A stretch of DNA of 64,000 bases from Acidobacteriota bacterium (GTDB lineage Bacteria > Acidobacteriota > Polarisedimenticolia > J045). The notes beneath the pieces are model-generated. The model had not been told where the DNA came from and did no database searches. It saw only the letters and a list, made by a program, of their open reading frames with translations. Below are positions 7,636-16,315 of the stretch, one piece after another; positions within the stretch are counted from its first letter, which is position 1; every line of letters starts with the position of its first letter. The DNA is taken from contig JAUZRX010000051.1 of assembly GCA_030949985.1 (NCBI GenBank), positions 62,001-126,000 on the forward strand, read 5' to 3'. The position numbers and the translations under genes are program-made.

Positions 7636-8324
7636 TCGAACTGTTCTGGGCTTCGATGGCGGCGCTCTGGCTGGGCGTACTGGTCTCGATTTCGCCTTGC
7701 CCCCTGGCTTCCAACATCGCCGCGGTGGCCTACATCGGCCGGGAGTCTCACCGGCCGTGGCGGGTGCTGGCGGCGGGGCTTGCCTACGTGGCCGGTCGCG
7801 TGACGGCCTATACCTTGCTCGGAGCGCTGATCGCCGTCAGCGTGGTGTCGATGATCGACCTCTCCGGCTGGCTGGAGGGCGTGGCTTTCCAGTTGCTGGG
7901 ACCGGGGCTGATCGTCACCGGACTCTTTCTGCTGGGATGGCTCGGTACGGGGGGGGCGGGCAGCCGCTGGGCCGAGCGCCTGCGCCGGCGGGGCGCGGCC
8001 ATCGGCGGTATGGCTGGGGCCGTCGTGCTGGGTCTGCTGCTGGCCCTCTCCTTGTGCCCGGTATCGGCCGCGCTCTTCTTCGGCAGCCTGGTGCCCCTGA
8101 GCCTCAAGCACGGCTCGGCGGTGGTGGTGCCCGCCGTCTTCGGCGTCGGGACAGGTCTGCCCGCCTTCGTCTTCGCGCTGCTCTTCGCCGGTGGAGCGCG
8201 GGGTGTGGCGCGGGCCTATTCCCGTCTCGAAAGCCTCGACCGCGTCGGGCGCAGGTTCAGTGGCTGGGTCTTCATCGCCGCCGGGGTCTACGAGAGCGCC
8301 TGCGCCCTGGTGCGGTGGTGGTGA
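7632..8324 (+). CDS. ArsG-like/DsbD-type membrane thiol-electron transporter
   Basis: The 230-residue protein is hydrophobic throughout, with about six membrane helices. It carries the two Cys-Pro motifs of the CcdA/DsbD fold: SISPCPLASN near the N-terminus (Cys23) and 'LALSLCPVSAALFF' in the second half (Cys142). In DsbD and CcdA these cysteines pass electrons from cytoplasmic thioredoxin across the membrane. The start is a GTG overlapping the stop of the ArsF-like gene, which ties the two into one functional unit. The best fit is the 'ArsG family' permease paired with ArsF; the alternative is a CcdA-like protein serving cytochrome c or periplasmic thiol maturation. The last few codons run to within 25 bases of a terminator hairpin. 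Confidence 0.75.
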   Translation: MIELFWASMAALWLGVLVSISPCPLASNIAAVAYIGRESHRPWRVLAAGLAYVAGRVTAYTLLGALIAVSVVSMIDLSGWLEGVAFQLLGPGLIVTGLFLLGWLGTGGAGSRWAERLRRRGAAIGGMAGAVVLGLLLALSLCPVSAALFFGSLVPLSLKHGSAVVVPAVFGVGTGLPAFVFALLFAGGARGVARAYSRLESLDRVGRRFSGWVFIAAGVYESACALVRWW

Positions 8325-8347
8325 GAGCCCAGGGGTAGCGCCGGGTC

Positions 8348-8369
8348 GCGATCGCTGATCGCCGTTTTT
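8348..8369 (+). terminator. rho-independent terminator after the NSS/ArsFG unit
   Basis: GCGATC, loop GCT, GATCGC, then CG and five T residues. It lies 23 bases after the ArsG-like stop and closes the transcription unit that begins at 5766. The remaining intergenic DNA to 8568 contains a possible -10 element TATCAT at 8501-8506 for the next gene. Confidence 0.6.
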
Positions 8370-8568
8370 CCGGGGCGTCTCGTCCCGGGGCGACGGTCGG
8401 GCACGGTTGCGGCGGGGGCCTGGCGGCAGGCGGCGATGCCCGGGAAGCCGGTGGTTGCCAGCAGGCTGTGAGCGGTGGGCGCGGCGGTGGGAGGTGCGGC
8501 TATCATCGGCCGACCGTCCCGCTTCCGGCCGCACGCTCGGGCGGGCGGGTGACCGTGGAGGAAAGTCC

Positions 8569-11500
8569 GTGACGACGAAGTCGACGCTGTATCGTTTGCC
8601 GCCCATCCTGATCCTGCTCGTCCTGCTCGCCGGCTTGGCGATCCCGGCCTCCTCTGTCCTGGCCGAGGTGGCGCCCCATCCTGGAATGCTCCGTTCTCCG
8701 GATGTCTCGGCGGAGAGCATCGTCTTTCTCTATGCCGACGATCTCTGGCTCGTCTCCCGGGAGGGCGGCCTGGCCGTTCCCCTGGCCAGTCCCCCGGGAC
8801 CCGAATTGCGTCCCCGCTTCAGCCCGGACGGTCGGACGATCGCGTTCACGGGCAACTACGACGGTGACTCCGAGATCTACACCCTGCCGGTGGGGGGTGG
8901 TGTGGCTCCCTACCGGGTGACCCATCATCCCGGCAGGGAGACGCTGGCCGACTGGACGCCCGACGGCAGGCTGATGTTCTACACCGCCGCGATGAACCGC
9001 AGCAGCCGGATACCCCGGCTCTACACGGTCGATCCCGCCGGTGGCCTGCCCGAGGCGCTGCCTGTGCCCTACGGCACCAAGGCCTCGCTGACCCCCGACG
9101 GGCGGCTGCTGGCCTACACGCCTACCAATCGCGACGAGCGTTCCTGGAAGCGTTACCGCGGGGGTATGGCCTCCGATATCTGGATCTTCGACCTGGTCGA
9201 GCACAGTTCCCACCGCGCCACCCGCTGGGAGGGCACCGATACCGAGCCCATGTGGCATGGCGGCAAGCTCTATTATCTCTCCGACGCGGGACCGGCCCAC
9301 CGGCGCAACGTGTGGATCTACGATCCCGCCACCGGCCGGCGAGAGCAGATCACCTTTTTCGAGGAGTTCGACGTCCGTTACGCCGCTATCGGACCGGGAG
9401 AGGGGGGACGAGGCGAGATCGTTCTGCAAAACCGTGATGCCCTCTACCTGCTCGACCTGGGCAGTCGCCGCCTGCGTGAGGTGCCGGTGCGCATCCCCGG
9501 GGCCCGGCCCACCTTGCGGCGGCGTCACGTGGATGCCGCCAAGTTCGTCTCCAGCTGGGCCCTGTCTCCCTCGGCCAGGCGGGCGGTGGTCTCCGCCCGG
9601 GGTGACGTGTGGACCCTGCCCCGGGAGCATGGCTCGCCGCGGAATCTCACCCGTACCGGCGGCGTCGCCGAACGGCGGCCGGAGTGGAGCCCCGACGGCA
9701 AGTGGATCGCCTTCTTCTCCGACGCGAGCGGCGAGTACGAGTTGACCCTCGCTCCGGCCGACGGCCGGGGGGAGAGCCGGATCCTGGCCCGGGGACAAGC
9801 CACCTTCTACACCGGGATCGCCTGGGCTCCGGATTCGAAGAAGCTGCTGGTCACCGACAAGGCGGGCGCCCTGCTGCTGGTTGCGGTGGAAGACGGTGAA
9901 TTCCTCGAGATCGACCGCGACCCCCTGGCCGCTTCCCCCTCGGTGAGCTGGTCACCCGACAGCCGCTTTATCGCCTACGATCGCCGGGGCGAGGGCCTTG
10001 GCAACGCTTCGATCTGGATCTACGACGTGGAGAAGAACGAGAAGCACCAGGTCACGTCGGGGATGTTCAACGATTTCGGTCCCACCTTCGATCGCAAGGG
10101 CAAGTACCTGTTCTTCGCTTCCAGTCGCCACTTCTCACCCCTCTACGGTGAACTGGATACATCGTTCCTCTACGCCAAGACCGAGATGCTCTTCGTGGTG
10201 CCGCTCCAGGCCGACCAGGCTTCGCCCTTCGCGCCCAAGAGCGACGAGGAGAAGGTCGGCGAAGACGAGAAGGCCAAAAACGGCGACGAGGCCGAGGCGG
10301 AGACCGGTACGGCCGACAAGAAGAAGGGCAAGAAGGCGAAAAAGAAGAAGGGAAAGAAAGGCGACGGGGAGACGGACGTCGCTGACGCCGGGAGTGACAA
10401 GAAAATCGAGGTGGAGATCGATTTCGACGATTTCGAGCGTCGGGCGGTGGCCCTGCCGGTGGATCCCGGCGTTTTCGGACGCCTGGCCGTCAATGACAAG
10501 GGACACCTGGTCTACCTCCGGAGCGGTGTGCGGGGTAGCGGTGAGAAGCCCTCGATCATGATCTTCGACCTCGAAGACGACGAGCGGGAAGAAAAACTGG
10601 TTTCCAAGGGGGCCCACGGCTTCGATATTTCCGCCGACGGGAAATCGTTGCTGGTGATGCGGGCCGGCGCCGCCTTCATCCAGAAGGCGGCGGCGAAATC
10701 CGACAAGGACGCGAAAAAGGTGGTCACGGCGGGGATGGACATGTGGGTCGATCCCCGCGAGGAGTGGCCGCAGATCTTCAACGACGCCTGGCGCTTTCAG
10801 CGTGACTTCTTCTACGACCCCAACATGCACGGCGTCGACTGGCCCGCCATGCGTGAGCGCTACGGCGCGATGGTGGCCGACTGCGTCACCCGTGACGACC
10901 TCAGCTTCGTCATTCGGGAACTGATCGCGGAACTCAACGTGGGACATGCCTATTACTTCGGTGGTGACAGCGGTATCCACTCGCCTCGTCTGCAGGCGGG
11001 TCTGCTGGGAGCCGACTTCGAGCTTGAAAACGGCGCTTTTCGCATCCGTCACATCATCGAGGGCGGGCCCTGGGACGTGGACGGTCGCGGACCCCTCAGT
11101 CAGCCCGGGGTGAAGGTCGCCGTCGGCGACTACCTGCTGGCGATCAATGGCGAGCCTCTCGATCCGGCGGCCGATCCCTGGGCGCCGTTGATCGGCAAGA
11201 TCGGTCGCGCGGTGACCTTGACGGTCAGCGCCAAGCCGCGGCTCGATGACGACGCCCGGGAGATCGTCGTTGAACCGATCAGCCTCCGCGACGAGATGGG
11301 CCTGCGCTACAGGGAGTGGGTCGAGCGGAACCGGGCCTACGTGGCCGAGAAGAGCGGTGGCCGTATCGGCTATGTTCACGTGCCCTCGACGGGTATCGGT
11401 GGTCAGAACGAACTGGTGCGGGGTTACTTCAGCCAGCTCCGTCGAGAGGCCTTGATCATCGACGATCGCTGGAACTCCGGCGGCCAGATTCCCACCCGTT

Positions 11501-11988
11501 TCATCGAATTGCTCAACCGGCCGCGGACCAACTACTGGGCGCGGCGGGACGGCGAGGACTGGGTCTGGCCCCCGGATGCCCACGAGGGGCCGAAGGTGAT
11601 GCTGATCAACGGCCTGGCCGGTTCGGGAGGAGACGCCTTCCCCTGGTACTTCCGCCAGGCCGGGTTGGGCAAGTTGATCGGTACGCGCACATGGGGCGGC
11701 CTGGTGGGCATTTCGGGCAACCCGCCGCTGATCGACGGCGGTGCCGTGACCGTGCCGCGCTTCGCCTTTTACGAGAACGACGGTACGTGGGGGGTCGAGG
11801 GACACGGCGTCGATCCCGACATCGAGGTGATCGACGATCCGGCCCTGATGGTGGACGGCGGTGACCCGCAACTCGACCGGGCCATCGAGGAACTGCTGGC
11901 GGAACTCGAACGTTCGCCCCGCAAACCCGTCCAGCGGCCGCCTTATCCGAATCGCCGCGGCATGGGCATACCCGAGGCCGACCGCTAG
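8569..11988 (+). CDS. tricorn-type protease (S41 fold, propeller and PDZ domains), secreted
   Basis: The 1139-residue protein starts with a signal peptide (about 1-32). WD/TolB-like propeller repeats follow (PRFSPDGRTIAFTG, 'EWSPDGKWIAFFSDASGEYEL', 'WAPDSKKLLV', 'WSPDSRFIAYDR'). At about residues 562-617 is a low-complexity Lys/Glu/Asp insertion, then the core-1 helical part with NVGHAYYFGG (His near 792, equivalent to tricorn His746), a PDZ domain (about 824-885) and the S41 core with GSGGDAFPWYF, whose Ser is near 1019, and the terminal EGHGVDPDIEV carrying the charge-relay Glu. The GTG at 8569 has GGAGGA seven bases upstream. Archaeal tricorn trims proteasome peptides, while bacterial homologues like this one are exported. 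It is somewhat longer than usual because of the charged insertion and signal peptide. Confidence 0.92.
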   Translation: MTTKSTLYRLPPILILLVLLAGLAIPASSVLAEVAPHPGMLRSPDVSAESIVFLYADDLWLVSREGGLAVPLASPPGPELRPRFSPDGRTIAFTGNYDGDSEIYTLPVGGGVAPYRVTHHPGRETLADWTPDGRLMFYTAAMNRSSRIPRLYTVDPAGGLPEALPVPYGTKASLTPDGRLLAYTPTNRDERSWKRYRGGMASDIWIFDLVEHSSHRATRWEGTDTEPMWHGGKLYYLSDAGPAHRRNVWIYDPATGRREQITFFEEFDVRYAAIGPGEGGRGEIVLQNRDALYLLDLGSRRLREVPVRIPGARPTLRRRHVDAAKFVSSWALSPSARRAVVSARGDVWTLPREHGSPRNLTRTGGVAERRPEWSPDGKWIAFFSDASGEYELTLAPADGRGESRILARGQATFYTGIAWAPDSKKLLVTDKAGALLLVAVEDGEFLEIDRDPLAASPSVSWSPDSRFIAYDRRGEGLGNASIWIYDVEKNEKHQVTSGMFNDFGPTFDRKGKYLFFASSRHFSPLYGELDTSFLYAKTEMLFVVPLQADQASPFAPKSDEEKVGEDEKAKNGDEAEAETGTADKKKGKKAKKKKGKKGDGETDVADAGSDKKIEVEIDFDDFERRAVALPVDPGVFGRLAVNDKGHLVYLRSGVRGSGEKPSIMIFDLEDDEREEKLVSKGAHGFDISADGKSLLVMRAGAAFIQKAAAKSDKDAKKVVTAGMDMWVDPREEWPQIFNDAWRFQRDFFYDPNMHGVDWPAMRERYGAMVADCVTRDDLSFVIRELIAELNVGHAYYFGGDSGIHSPRLQAGLLGADFELENGAFRIRHIIEGGPWDVDGRGPLSQPGVKVAVGDYLLAINGEPLDPAADPWAPLIGKIGRAVTLTVSAKPRLDDDAREIVVEPISLRDEMGLRYREWVERNRAYVAEKSGGRIGYVHVPSTGIGGQNELVRGYFSQLRREALIIDDRWNSGGQIPTRFIELLNRPRTNYWARRDGEDWVWPPDAHEGPKVMLINGLAGSGGDAFPWYFRQAGLGKLIGTRTWGGLVGISGNPPLIDGGAVTVPRFAFYENDGTWGVEGHGVDPDIEVIDDPALMVDGGDPQLDRAIEELLAELERSPRKPVQRPPYPNRRGMGIPEADR

Positions 11989-12177
11989 CCGTTCGCCGGG
12001 TCTCCTCGATGCGGGGGCACCGAGCTTCCGCCGGAGGCTCGCTGCCTCGCTCGGGGAGACTTTCTCGGCGGACTGCCGGCCGGGCCTTCGGGTGCGTCGA
12101 AACAGGCGGCAGGCGTCGGTGGCGACCGGTCCTGCTGGCGAGGGTTCCCGGCCGGGGCGCCGTGACCCGCCGCCGCT

Positions 12178-12960
12178 TCAGGGCGTGACGCCCGGGAACT
12201 CCTTGTCGAGGCGTCGGCGGGCCGCCGCGGCCTCGTCCTCGTGACCCCGGGCGGCCTCGGCGTTGGCCAGGGCGAGCAGGGCCCGGGCGCGGATTGCGTC
12301 CGAAGAGGCCGCGTCCGCCAGCCGGCGCAGGATCTTCACCGCGGCCGCGTAGTTCTCCGCCGCGGCCTGGGCCCGCGCCAGGTCCAGTTCGAGGCCTTCG
12401 CGGACGGCATCGCGTTTCTTGTGGGCCTTGAGGGCGCGGCGCAGCACTCCGCAGGCCTCTTCCGGGTTGCCCACGTGGGCCAGGTAGCGCCCGACGCGGG
12501 CCAGGGCCCGGGGATCCCGCTTTTCGTCCCGCAGCTCCAGGTACTCCGCGTAGCCCTCCCGCACCGCGCCCAGCAGGGCGAGCATCTCGTCGGCCGAGAC
12601 GAAGCCGAGAGCCCGGCTGATCTCGTTGCCCTCGTCGTCGAGGACAAGCACCGTGGGGAAGGCCTCGACCCGGTAGCGCTCGATGAAGACCTTCTGCACG
12701 TCGGCGTCGACCTTGACGGGGATGAAATCTTCGATGGCCTCGACCACGTCGGCCCGGCGATAGGTGGTTTCATCCATTTCGCGGCAGGGTACGCACCAGA
12801 TGGCCCAGACGTCCACCAGCACCGGCTTGCCGGTCTTGCCGCTCTGTTCGAGGGCGCGGCCGACACTCTCGCCCCAGGCGATTTCTTCAGCGGGGCTGAC
12901 GGCTCCGGTCGCCATCAGGGCCAGCAGGCAGCCGGCCAGGGCCATCACTCGGCTTGTCAT
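12178..12960 (-). CDS. secreted thioredoxin-like protein with helical (TPR-like) tail
   Basis: The 260-residue protein has a signal peptide (MTSRVMALAGCLLALMATGA), a thioredoxin domain with 'VLVDVWAIWCVPCREMDETTY' (CxxC motif WCVPC) and the cis-proline loop VEAFPTVLV. From about residue 150 an alanine-rich helical region follows, with paired helices resembling tetratricopeptide repeats (GNPEEACGVLRRAL, AENYAAAVKILRRLADA). The thioredoxin part resembles the C-terminal gamma domain of DsbD. A periplasmic disulfide-reducing role or protein-scaffold role is inferred. The start ATG at 12960 has GAGGAG ten bases upstream on the minus strand; the long upstream extension overlaps the divergent gene and is not used. 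The gene is convergent with the tricorn gene; 11989-12177 holds no recognisable feature. Confidence 0.8.
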   Translation of the reverse strand: MTSRVMALAGCLLALMATGAVSPAEEIAWGESVGRALEQSGKTGKPVLVDVWAIWCVPCREMDETTYRRADVVEAIEDFIPVKVDADVQKVFIERYRVEAFPTVLVLDDEGNEISRALGFVSADEMLALLGAVREGYAEYLELRDEKRDPRALARVGRYLAHVGNPEEACGVLRRALKAHKKRDAVREGLELDLARAQAAAENYAAAVKILRRLADAASSDAIRARALLALANAEAARGHEDEAAAARRRLDKEFPGVTP

Positions 12961-13047
12961 CACTCGGGGTCTCCTCGGAAGGTCGATGCCGGGTTCTCCG
13001 GCGGCCCGTACCGCCGCCGGCCGGGGCTCGCGGCGGCCCAGGCCATG

Positions 13048-13057
13048 TATCATGATA
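13048..13057. promoter_or_regulatory. palindromic TATCATGATA, possible shared -10 of divergent promoters
   Basis: The ten-base palindrome reads TATCAT on both strands, a four-of-six match to TATAAT, in the 129-base gap between two divergent genes. It lies 33 bases before the plus-strand ATG at 13090 and 88 bases before the minus-strand start at 12960. No convincing -35 element is visible on either side. Confidence 0.25.
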
Positions 13058-13089
13058 GCCCGTCTACTGCGGGACGAGGAGGCAACGGT

Positions 13090-13767
13090 ATGCGTGGAGC
13101 CTGGCCGGTGGCGGCAGCGCTGGTCGTCGGGGCTTTTTTCACCGTTTCGGCCCGCCGGTCGACCCCGCCCGGGTCCGATGATCCGGCCCGGATTCCGGTG
13201 GCCGCCCAGCTTTCCACCACGCGCCTGCGCGCCGATCTCGACGGTGACGGTCGCCGGGAGGTCCTGCGGCTGGTCAACGCCTTGACCGGATCGGAAACAC
13301 CGGAGAAGGGCGTGGAGGTCGCCCTGGGGATCTACGACGAGGACGGCAAGACACTGCTCTGGAAACGTTACGTGATGCAAGAGACCGGCTCGCCGGCCCA
13401 CGACGGCGAGTTGACCGCTGTCGACCTCGACGGTGACGGCGGCAGCGAGCTGGTTCTCTCCTGGGACCGCTCCCTGGTCGCCGGGCGCGTGGACCGTTGG
13501 GCCGAAATCTACGCCGTGGACGATCCTCGCCGGCCGCGCCGCGTGTGGGAAGGTTCGTGGGAGCGGGACACCCGTCGGGATGTCACCACGCCGGAGGCAG
13601 AAAGGGAGTGGTTTCAGTGCGATATCGACTACGGGGCGACTCGGCGACAGGCCGGCCGCGCCATCGTGCTGCGCAAGAAGATCCGCGCCCGGGGGGGGAA
13701 GGTCCTCGATCCGCCCCAGGTTTCGCTCTCCACCGTCTCCTTGCGCTTGCGGCCCTCGGGACCCTGA
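13090..13767 (+). CDS. exported hypothetical protein with DxDxDG (FG-GAP-like) motifs
   Basis: The 225-residue protein has a hydrophobic N-terminus (residues 1-20, signal peptide or anchor) and two calcium-type motifs, RADLDGDGRREVL near residue 46 and VDLDGDGGSELVL near 115, each followed by beta-rich sequence as in FG-GAP/VCBS repeats. No catalytic motif is recognisable. The start has GAGGAGG seven bases upstream. Its 3' end is overlapped by the frame that encodes the next gene, so the two are probably one unit. I cannot assign a function. It is probably an outer-envelope or periplasmic protein. Confidence 0.65.
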   Translation: MRGAWPVAAALVVGAFFTVSARRSTPPGSDDPARIPVAAQLSTTRLRADLDGDGRREVLRLVNALTGSETPEKGVEVALGIYDEDGKTLLWKRYVMQETGSPAHDGELTAVDLDGDGGSELVLSWDRSLVAGRVDRWAEIYAVDDPRRPRRVWEGSWERDTRRDVTTPEAEREWFQCDIDYGATRRQAGRAIVLRKKIRARGGKVLDPPQVSLSTVSLRLRPSGP

Positions 13768-14546
13768 CCTTCGTTTTCGCACTGGGAGCCGAGGGAGGCG
13801 TGCGTCGCTACCGCCTCGACGCGGCTGATGGCCTGCCGGGGGCCTACCGGGTCTCGGTCCATCCCGACAAGGGCGGCGCATGGCATTTCATCGCCGACTG
13901 GGAGGGCCGTGCGGTGGCCGGCCTGTGGCTCGAGGACAAGCAGGGCAAGACCTTGATGCGCAAGGTCGGGGCCTCACCCCTGCGTCTCGATGCCCGGATC
14001 GAGCCCCCGGAGGGCAAGCGCGCCGAGAAACTCGTGCTGCGCTTCGCGCCCACCACCTCCCGGGGCGTACTCACCGGTGTGCTCGAGATCCACCCGCCCG
14101 GGAAGCCGCCGCAGCCCGCTGCTCGGGACGCCGAACCCGCGTCTCCAGCACGGCCCCTGGCCCTCGGCGCCTGCCTGCTGGAGCCGGGGCGGGAAGACGC
14201 CGCGGGGCGCGCTCTCGAGCGACTCGCCGTCGTGTTGGCCGAGGCCGACGCGTCCTCCCGCCGCTGGGTCCGGAGGCAGGCCGGCAAGCTGCGTGACCTC
14301 CTGGCCGAGGCTCTCGAGCCCCGGCGGCTGCGGCGGCGCCTCGACGAGTCGTGGGAGCGGCTCCGGCTCGATCCCCCTCCCGGGGAAGAGATCGGGCGGT
14401 CCTGGCGCGCCCTGCTGGCCTCGGTGGAAGACCTGGTGCGCCGCCAGTCGGCCCGTCGGAAGAACGGCGCCGGGCCGCGGTTGCAGCAGATCGGTGCGCT
14501 GCTCGGTTGCCTCGAGCCCCAGGCCGAGGAAGGAGGGTCTCCGTGA
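13617..14546 (+). CDS. hypothetical envelope protein, start uncertain
   Basis: I do not recognise this protein. A hydrophobic segment, LLALAALGTLTFVFALG, encoded at about 13737-13787 looks like a signal peptide. A beta-rich part follows (VRRYRLDAADGLPGAYRVSV, 'WHFIADWEGRAVAGLWLED'), then a Pro-rich linker and an Arg/Leu-rich helical region with likely coiled coils from about 14170 onward. The problem is the start: no ATG, GTG or TTG lies directly before the hydrophobic segment. The nearest candidate is GTG 13617 with AAGGGAG nine bases upstream. It adds 40 polar residues and overlaps the previous gene by 151 bases. A rare start codon or an indel is also possible. The end overlaps the M20 gene by four bases (GTGA). 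Confidence 0.5.
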   Translation: MRYRLRGDSATGRPRHRAAQEDPRPGGEGPRSAPGFALHRLLALAALGTLTFVFALGAEGGVRRYRLDAADGLPGAYRVSVHPDKGGAWHFIADWEGRAVAGLWLEDKQGKTLMRKVGASPLRLDARIEPPEGKRAEKLVLRFAPTTSRGVLTGVLEIHPPGKPPQPAARDAEPASPARPLALGACLLEPGREDAAGRALERLAVVLAEADASSRRWVRRQAGKLRDLLAEALEPRRLRRRLDESWERLRLDPPPGEEIGRSWRALLASVEDLVRRQSARRKNGAGPRLQQIGALLGCLEPQAEEGGSP

Positions 14547-15766
14547 GCGATGCGCGTTCTCCTCTCACCGACTGCCCCCTGCGTGGATGGCTGGCCGGGC
14601 GCCGGCAAGCCCTCGGCAAGGCCCTGGTCGAAGACTACCGGGCCCTGCACGAGATACCGGAACTGGCCTTCGAGGAGAAGGCCACGGCCCGCTACCTCGT
14701 CGAGCGTCTCGAGGCGCTGGGCCTGTCTCCGCGGACCGGTATCGAGGGAACCGGGGTGATCGTCGAACTCCCCGGGGGCGGGCCGGGGCCGACGGTGATG
14801 CTGCGGGCCGACATGGATGGCCTGCCCATCGAGGAACACCCCGAACACGATCCCCGTTCGCGTCATCCCGGCCGGATGCACGCCTGCGGTCACGACGGCC
14901 ACATGGCCATGGTCCTGGGAGCCGCCCGGGCCCTGGTCGGGGGGGGGCCGGCCCTGCCGGGCCGGCTGCTGCTGCTCTTTCAGCCCGCCGAAGAGGCTGG
15001 AGGCGGCGCGCGGCGCATCGTGGAGGCGGGTTGGCTCGATCGCCTGAAAGTCGATTTCGTTCTCGGGCTGCACCTGTGGTCCTTCGCTCCCCTGGGACAG
15101 GCGATCATTCCTGACGCGACGGTGCTCGCCTCCTCCGACGAGTTCCAGGTGCGCTTCGGCGGGCCCGGTGGACACGGAGCCCTGCCCCACGAGACCCAGG
15201 ACGTGGTGTTGGCCGCCGCCCACCTGGTGGTGGCGCTGCAGGGTGTCGTCTCCCGGGACGTGGACCCGGTGCGTCCCGCCGTGCTTACCGTCGGTCGGCT
15301 GGAGGCCGGACGGGCGCCCAACGTGATCCCCCGGCAGGCCCTGGTGGAGGGCACCTTCCGCGCCGGCGACGGCGAGACCCGAGCCCGGGTGCTCCACCGC
15401 ATCGGCGAGGTGGCCCACGCCATCGCCCGGGTCCACGGGGTCGATGCGGAGGTGGATTTCGGCACGGGCTACCCCGCGACGGTCAACGACGGGGCCGTGG
15501 CAGCGGTGTACCGCGCGGCGGCGGAGGAGGTCCTGGGCCGTTCGGGAGTGGCGGCGGGTCCGCCGACGATGGCCAGCGAGGACTTCGCCTTCTACCTGCA
15601 GCGCCGGCGGGGAGCCTTCTGCCTGTTGGGCATGGCCGACGAGGCCGGCGGTTCGCACCACCCCCACCACTCGCCGGCGTTCCGTGTCGCCGAGGCGGCG
15701 CTGCTCCCCGGTCTCGAGATCCTGCTGCTTGCCGCCTGGTCGCTGATGGCCGCCCCCCCGGAGTGA
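14543..15766 (+). CDS. M20D-family amidohydrolase / carboxypeptidase
   Basis: The 407-residue enzyme belongs to the M20 subfamily of N-acyl-amino-acid amidohydrolases (IAA-amino acid hydrolase, hippurate hydrolase). Visible features are 'VMLRADMDGLPIEE', the metal-binding HACGHDGH, the catalytic FQPAEEAGGGA, 'LHLW', the dimerisation-domain GGHGALPHETQD and the final 'TMASEDFAFYL' with HHPHHSPAF. These supply the Cys/His/Glu ligands of the two-metal site. There is no signal peptide, so it should be cytoplasmic, cleaving an acyl or aminoacyl amide. The exact substrate is not readable. The GTG start overlaps the stop of the preceding hypothetical, indicating translational coupling although the functional link is unclear. 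Confidence 0.9.
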   Translation: MSDARSPLTDCPLRGWLAGRRQALGKALVEDYRALHEIPELAFEEKATARYLVERLEALGLSPRTGIEGTGVIVELPGGGPGPTVMLRADMDGLPIEEHPEHDPRSRHPGRMHACGHDGHMAMVLGAARALVGGGPALPGRLLLLFQPAEEAGGGARRIVEAGWLDRLKVDFVLGLHLWSFAPLGQAIIPDATVLASSDEFQVRFGGPGGHGALPHETQDVVLAAAHLVVALQGVVSRDVDPVRPAVLTVGRLEAGRAPNVIPRQALVEGTFRAGDGETRARVLHRIGEVAHAIARVHGVDAEVDFGTGYPATVNDGAVAAVYRAAAEEVLGRSGVAAGPPTMASEDFAFYLQRRRGAFCLLGMADEAGGSHHPHHSPAFRVAEAALLPGLEILLLAAWSLMAAPPE

Positions 15767-15767
15767 G

Positions 15768-16163
15768 TCAGTCGGGAAACTGAATGTGCTGGATCGCCCC
15801 GTGGGAAACGAAGATCTTCTCGTTGTTGTCCGCGGGATCGGAGGGGATCAGGGTAAAGCCCGCCGACCCCTCCACGTAGTCCGGTGTGAAGCCGAAGATC
15901 ACCTCGCCGTCGGAGAAGGTCACCACGCACCTGCGTCCCGGCGCCTTGCCCGGGCCGAAGCCCGGGGGCGGATCATATTTTTTGTCGCCCAGGAAATCTT
16001 TGACGTAGAACAGGGCCTTGAGGCCCGACACCTGGAGCTGAAGGGGAATCCCACCCCCTTCGGCGGGCAGGACGTGGAAGTATTCCCGGCCGGGATCGAA
16101 ATCCCGGGTCACCCCCTTGTGCACCTGTCCGTCGAGGGTGTGGGCGACGACTTTTCTCTCCAC
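15768..16163 (-). CDS. small conserved hypothetical (DUF6982-like)
   Basis: The 131-residue soluble protein opens with 'KVVAHTLDGQVHKGVTRDFDPGREYFHVLP' style beta-strands, then KALFYVKDFLGDKKY, 'VTFSDGEVIFGFTPDY' and a C-terminal strand that ends the protein at IQFPD. From memory the arrangement resembles small proteins labelled DUF6982, which look like duplicated small beta-barrels. I could not check this. The strand order suggests a PilZ- or Sm-like barrel, but the RxxxR and DxSxxG motifs of PilZ are absent. The gene is convergent with the M20 gene, separated by one base. Confidence 0.6.
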   Translation of the reverse strand: MERKVVAHTLDGQVHKGVTRDFDPGREYFHVLPAEGGGIPLQLQVSGLKALFYVKDFLGDKKYDPPPGFGPGKAPGRRCVVTFSDGEVIFGFTPDYVEGSAGFTLIPSDPADNNEKIFVSHGAIQHIQFPD

Positions 16164-16315
16164 GATTTCGTCTCCTGCCGTTGATCGCTCCGGGCGATTC
16201 TACCCCCTCGGCGGAGCCCGCGTCTCATCGGGGCAAGGCGGGAACCCTGGGCGGGGTGCCGGGAGCGTGCGCCGGCCGCCGCGAGCCGGTAGATGGTGGG
16301 GGGAGGATCGCCGGG

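Noticed and set aside
8407-8568. N-terminal extension of the tricorn-type protease by 54 residues
   Set aside because: It would place an Arg-rich stretch before a clear signal peptide, and GTG 8569 has GGAGGA at the right distance.
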